In this document: positions 60,455-64,000 of the stretch, one piece after another
Numbering within the stretch: position 1 is the first letter of the stretch
How the letters are laid out: each line of letters begins with the position of its first letter
NCBI RefSeq assembly: GCF_018130165.1
Contig: NZ_JAFCLZ010000013.1
Coordinates: forward strand, 1-64,000
DNA: 64,000 nt
Direction: 5' to 3'
Source: Bradyrhizobium sp. JYMT SZCCT0180
GTDB lineage: Bacteria > Pseudomonadota > Alphaproteobacteria > Rhizobiales > Xanthobacteraceae
Made by a program: the position numbers and the translations under genes
The notes under the pieces: generated by a model
What the model was told of the DNA's origin: nothing
Database searches by the model: none
The model's input: only the letters and a program-made list of their open reading frames with translations

Positions 60455-61401
60455 GCAAACGACTTGTCGTGGCGCTCTCCGGCGGCGTTGGGGGCGCCAA
60501 ACTTGCGCTCGGTCTCAGTCGTATTCTGCCAAACGACGAATTACTCGTGGTCGCCAATACCGGAGACGATTTCGAGCATCTTGGACTGAGCATCTCGCCC
60601 GACATCGACACGCTGACCTACGTGCTCGCAGGCATCGACAATCCGGTCACCGGCTGGGGCCGGCGTGACGAGACCTGGTCGTTCATGGACAGCATCGGCG
60701 CGCTCGGCGGCGAAGACTGGTTTCGGCTCGGCGACCGCGATCTGGCGCTGCATGTCGAGCGCACCCGTCGCCTGCGCCTGGGGCAGACCCTGTCCGAGGT
60801 GACATCAGACATTTGCCGGCGCCTCGGCATCGGTGGCCGCGTGGTGCCGATGAGCGACGACCGCGTGCGTACCCGCGTGCGCGTTGAGGCGGGCTGGATC
60901 GACTTCCAGGACTATTTCGTCCGCCAGCAGTGCCGACCGGTCGTGCATGAGCTGGCATTCGACGGCGTGACGCTTGCGCGGCCGCAGTCCGAGATCACGG
61001 CGGCGCTGCGCTCGGGCGATGTGCGGGTGGTAATCATCTGTCCGTCCAATCCCTTCGTCAGCGTCGAGCCGATTCTCGCGATCCCCGGCATGCGCGATGA
61101 GATCAAGGCGAGTGGGGCACCGGTCGTCGCGGTGTCGCCGATCATCGGCGGGCAGGCCGTCAAGGGCCCGACCACGAAGATGATGCGCGAACTCGGCCTC
61201 GAGGCCAGCGCCGCCGGCGTCGCCGCGCGCTACGGCGACCTGCTAGATGGTTATATCGTCGACCACGTCGACGCCGGTGGAGTTGGCCATGTTGGACCGC
61301 AGGTCACCATCGCCAAGACCTTGATGAAGACTCTGGATGACCGGGAGACGCTGGCGCGCGTGACGCTCGATGCGGCGGACGCGCTGGCCTCGCAGCGATG
61401 A
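60451..61401 (+). CDS. cofD: 2-phospho-L-lactate transferase
   Basis: 316 residues. VVALSGGVGGAKLALGLSRI, VVANTGDDFEHLGLSISPDI, DTLTYVLAGIDNPVTGWGRR and VAVSPIIGGQAVKGPTTKMM are diagnostic of CofD/FbiA. It transfers the phospho-acid moiety from the CofC product to the deazaflavin Fo, giving F420-0 or its dehydro form. Coupled to cofE and cofC through 4-bp overlaps. Confidence 0.95.
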   Translation: MSKRLVVALSGGVGGAKLALGLSRILPNDELLVVANTGDDFEHLGLSISPDIDTLTYVLAGIDNPVTGWGRRDETWSFMDSIGALGGEDWFRLGDRDLALHVERTRRLRLGQTLSEVTSDICRRLGIGGRVVPMSDDRVRTRVRVEAGWIDFQDYFVRQQCRPVVHELAFDGVTLARPQSEITAALRSGDVRVVIICPSNPFVSVEPILAIPGMRDEIKASGAPVVAVSPIIGGQAVKGPTTKMMRELGLEASAAGVAARYGDLLDGYIVDHVDAGGVGHVGPQVTIAKTLMKTLDDRETLARVTLDAADALASQR

Positions 61402-62075
61402 GCGACATCTGGGCGGTCATACCGGTCAAGGAGTTCGATGGCGCCAAGCATCGGCTGTCGGACTTTCTGTCGCCGCCGCAACGTCGGCTCCTCGCCGAGA
61501 CCATGCTGACGGACGTGATCGATGCCGTTGCAGGCTCGCGCCTTTTGGCGGGGGTGATGATCGTGACCCTCGATCCGCATGCGACGGTGCTCGGCGACAA
61601 GATCGGTGCACGGATCGTGACCGAGGGGGCGCGGGACGGACATACCGGCAGCGTGAATGCCGGCCGCCGCCTTCTAGCGAGTGAAGGGCGTCACGGCATG
61701 ATCACGATGCCTGGAGACATTCCAGCTACCCGCGCCGGCGAGATAGACGCGGTGTTATCGGCGCATCGCGCCGCGCCCTCTTTCACAATCTCGCCGGCGC
61801 ATGACGATCTCGGATCCAATGCCGTCGTCTGCTCGCCGCCGGAATCGGTGCCACTTCGCTTCGGTGATAACAGCTATTTTCCGCACCTCGACGCCGCGCG
61901 TCTGCAAGGCATCGAGCCGACCGTAATCCGTCAACCCGGAATCGCGATGGACATAGATCACCCGGTCGATCTGGCGCTTTTCCTGCGCCTGCCGCAATCA
62001 GCCGGCACGCGTACCCGAACACTGCTTGAAGAACTTGGTGTGCCCGCGCTGCTGGCCAAGCGGGGCATAACTTAA
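61398..62075 (+). CDS. cofC: CofC-type guanylyltransferase
   Basis: 225 residues with the CofC/FbiD nucleotidyltransferase pattern: WAVIPVKEFDGAKHRLSDFL, MITMPGDIPATRAGEIDAVL, SPAHDDLGSNAVVCSPPESV and PLRFGDNSYFPHLDAARLQG. It activates 2-phospholactate, phosphoenolpyruvate or 3-phosphoglycerate with GTP; which one cannot be read from the sequence here. Its TAA shares bases with the stop of the convergent fbiC. Confidence 0.9.
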   Translation: MSDIWAVIPVKEFDGAKHRLSDFLSPPQRRLLAETMLTDVIDAVAGSRLLAGVMIVTLDPHATVLGDKIGARIVTEGARDGHTGSVNAGRRLLASEGRHGMITMPGDIPATRAGEIDAVLSAHRAAPSFTISPAHDDLGSNAVVCSPPESVPLRFGDNSYFPHLDAARLQGIEPTVIRQPGIAMDIDHPVDLALFLRLPQSAGTRTRTLLEELGVPALLAKRGIT

Positions 62076-64000
62076 GCGACCGCCGCCTTCTTGCGCGGCG
62101 GCGTTTGCACGATCGGCGCCAAGTCGGCCGCGATCAGGGAGGCGGCTCGGCGCTCTTCCGGGACCGGCCGATAGAGGGTGTCGCGCTGCATCGGTTCGCG
62201 GCCGATCGAGCGGATCAGCGCTTCCATGTCGTGAGGCGCAAACTCCTGGCCGTGCTGGGTGCCGGCGGCGCGCGAGATGCTCTCGTTCATCAGTGTGCCG
62301 CCGAGATCGTTGGCGCCGGACTTCAGGCAGCTCGCGGCGCCCGCCGGGCCCATCTTCACCCAGGACGTCTGGATGTTCGGGATCAGCGGATGCAGGGCCA
62401 GCCGCGCGACCGAATGCATGAGCACGGCTTCGCGGAATGTCGGGCCGGAGCGCGACATGCCGTGGCGATACATCGGTGCTTCCATGTGGACGAAGGGAAG
62501 CGGCACGAACTCGGTGAAGCCGCCCGTTTCAGCCTGCAAGTCGCGCAGCGCAAGCAGATGTTTTGCCCACGATTTCGACGTCTCGACGTGCCCGTACATG
62601 ATGGTCGAGGTGGTGCGCAAGCCCGCCTGGTGGGCGGCGCGCTGCACGTCGAGCCACTGGGCGGTGTTGATCTTGTCGGGGCAAATGATGGCGCGTACGT
62701 CATCGTCGAGGATTTCGGCCGCCGTTCCGGGCAGGGTGCCGAGACCGGCTGCCTTCAGCTTCGTAAGGAACTCGTGGATCGGCAGTCCGAGTGTGGCCGC
62801 ACCTTGCGTCACTTCCAGAGCCGAGAAGGCGTGGATGTGCATCTCGGGGACGATCGCTTTGATCGCCCGGCAGATCGCCTCGTAGGTGACGCCGGTGTAG
62901 TCGGGATGGATGCCGCCTTGCAGGCACACTTCCGTCGCCCCGCGATCCCACGCCTCGATCGAGCGACGCGTAATTTCCTCGATGGCGAGGTCATAGGGTG
63001 AGCCGCGCAGATCCTCGTGCGTGCGCCCTTTCGAGAAGGCGCAGAACTTGCACCGGAAGTAGCAGATGTTGGTGTAGTTGATGTTGCGGTTCACGACGTA
63101 ACGCACGACGTCGCCACTGACCGCGCGTCGCAGTGCGTCGGCGGCCTGCGTGACGTACCGGTAGTCGGCGTCGCGCGCCGCGAACAGGCGCACGATGTCG
63201 TTCGAGGCGAGCCGTTCGCCCGAGGTCGCGCGTTCGACTATTCCAGCAATTCCCACATCGACGTTACGGGCGAGCACCAGCGGCGCCGGCGGTGGCTGGG
63301 TGTTGCCCGGTGCCCAGTCATCGTCGCGCGCGAAGCCTTCGGTATCACTCATACGCCGCACGCGGATGGCGATCTCGGGAGCCAGCCAATGATCAGCGTC
63401 GCGTGCATAGACGGGGTAGACGGGCAGGCGATTCACCAGCAGCTTGCCGGCCTCCGCGCTCTTGCGGGCGAGTTCGGCAATGGCAGGCCATGGCGCTTCC
63501 GGGTTCACGTGATCGGGCGTGACCGGCGAAATGCCGCCCCAGTCGTTGAGCCCCGCGCCGATCAGCTTTTGATAGATTCCAGGCGACAGATTTGGCGGCG
63601 CCTGGATATTCATGTCGGGACCGAGAACCAAACGCGCCGTCGCGATGGTCCACAGCAGGTCCTCGAGATCGGGTTCCTCGGAATCGGCGAGCCTGGTGTC
63701 GGGTTTGGCCCGGAAGTTCTGGATGATGACTTCCTGGATATGACCATGGGCGGCGTGCAGATCCCTGATCGCCTCCAGCGCGTCGATCCGCTCGTCGCGA
63801 GTCTCGCCGATGCCGATCAGGATGCCAGTCGTGAACGGCACCTTGAGCTCGCCAGCCAGACGCAGGGTCTCCAGCCTGACCGCGGGGTGTTTGTCGGGAG
63901 AGCCGTAGTGAACGCCGCCCTGCCTGCAGAGCCGCTCGCTGGTGGACTCCAGCATGATGCCCTGGCTCGCCGTCACCTCGCGCAGGCCGATAATCTCCTC
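62072..64000 (-). CDS. fbiC: 7,8-didemethyl-8-hydroxy-5-deazariboflavin (Fo) synthase, CofG-CofH fusion, 5' end outside window
   Basis: The frame is open to base 64000, giving ~642 codons. The first ~200 are the C-terminal half of the CofG radical-SAM domain (GIMLESTSERLCRQGGVHYG, GILIGIGETRDERI, VIIQNFRAKPDTR, DWGGISPVTPDHVNPEAPW). A linker leads to CofH with its [4Fe-4S] motif C-YFR-C-KF-C (codons at 63062, 63050 and 63041), INYTNICYFRCKFCAFSKGR and EVCLQGGIHPDYTG. Together they make Fo from tyrosine and the pyrimidine intermediate. A fused protein is the actinobacterial (FbiC) arrangement; archaea use separate proteins. The CofG cysteine motif lies beyond the edge. Confidence 0.93.
   Translation of the reverse strand, partial: EEIIGLREVTASQGIMLESTSERLCRQGGVHYGSPDKHPAVRLETLRLAGELKVPFTTGILIGIGETRDERIDALEAIRDLHAAHGHIQEVIIQNFRAKPDTRLADSEEPDLEDLLWTIATARLVLGPDMNIQAPPNLSPGIYQKLIGAGLNDWGGISPVTPDHVNPEAPWPAIAELARKSAEAGKLLVNRLPVYPVYARDADHWLAPEIAIRVRRMSDTEGFARDDDWAPGNTQPPPAPLVLARNVDVGIAGIVERATSGERLASNDIVRLFAARDADYRYVTQAADALRRAVSGDVVRYVVNRNINYTNICYFRCKFCAFSKGRTHEDLRGSPYDLAIEEITRRSIEAWDRGATEVCLQGGIHPDYTGVTYEAICRAIKAIVPEMHIHAFSALEVTQGAATLGLPIHEFLTKLKAAGLGTLPGTAAEILDDDVRAIICPDKINTAQWLDVQRAAHQAGLRTTSTIMYGHVETSKSWAKHLLALRDLQAETGGFTEFVPLPFVHMEAPMYRHGMSRSGPTFREAVLMHSVARLALHPLIPNIQTSWVKMGPAGAASCLKSGANDLGGTLMNESISRAAGTQHGQEFAPHDMEALIRSIGREPMQRDTLYRPVPEERRAASLIAADLAPIVQTPPRKKAAVA

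Overview
The window looks like a chromosomal segment of an alphaproteobacterium of the Bradyrhizobium type. I base this on many small exported or receiver proteins that I recognise as rhizobial families (for example a DUF3551 protein), on PAS-kinase and receiver pairs, on the coding style, and on the many rhizobial IS remnants. This is recognition from memory, not a database result. No tRNA, rRNA or CRISPR array was seen.

Layout. 0-8.4 kb is an accessory, strongly decayed region: the end of a collagen-like GXT-repeat protein, glycosyltransferase and methyltransferase genes (several frameshifted), a zinc-peptidase gene, and IS5 and IS3 transposase fragments. 8.4-16 kb is a mosaic of small intact genes (XRE regulator, dps, an RlpA-like protein, small exported proteins) and many gene stubs. 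16.1-26.4 kb is a clean catabolic operon: a divergent IclR regulator, a two-domain VOC dioxygenase-like protein, a NitT/TauT-type ABC transporter, a class III CoA-transferase, an enoyl-CoA hydratase, a thiolase-fold protein coupled to a DUF35 protein, and an acyl-CoA ligase. 26.7-35.9 kb is a signalling block: a large PAS histidine kinase, a LuxR-type response regulator, a stand-alone receiver, an AraC regulator, and small Cys-rich exported and membrane proteins. A TAAGCC-NN-GGCTTA palindrome occurs three times within 1.6 kb of this block. 36.4-44.7 kb holds two TetR regulators and an RND efflux operon with two adaptor lipoproteins. 45-48.9 kb carries patatin, acetoacetate decarboxylase and 3-hydroxybutyrate dehydrogenase genes. 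A near-identical AACTATAC-N-GTATAGTT operator precedes the TetR/efflux divergon, the patatin operon and a small membrane gene, which suggests one TetR regulon. 49-55.4 kb has a tyrosine recombinase, then a GntR-controlled polar-amino-acid-type ABC transporter with two tandem binding proteins and an RpiB-like isomerase. A 219-bp MITE lies at 55.8 kb.

56.2-64 kb is the most notable part: a coenzyme F420 locus. It holds a deazaflavin-dependent (DDN-type) reductase, two luciferase-like F420 oxidoreductases, an F420-dependent glucose-6-phosphate dehydrogenase homologue, cofE, cofD and cofC as one tight operon, and a convergent cofG-cofH fusion (fbiC) that runs off the right edge. Biosynthesis, a cofactor-reducing enzyme and candidate user enzymes are therefore side by side. 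F420 is best known from archaea and actinobacteria. The FbiB-type reductase domain of the actinobacterial route is not in the window, which leaves the chemistry of the side chain open.
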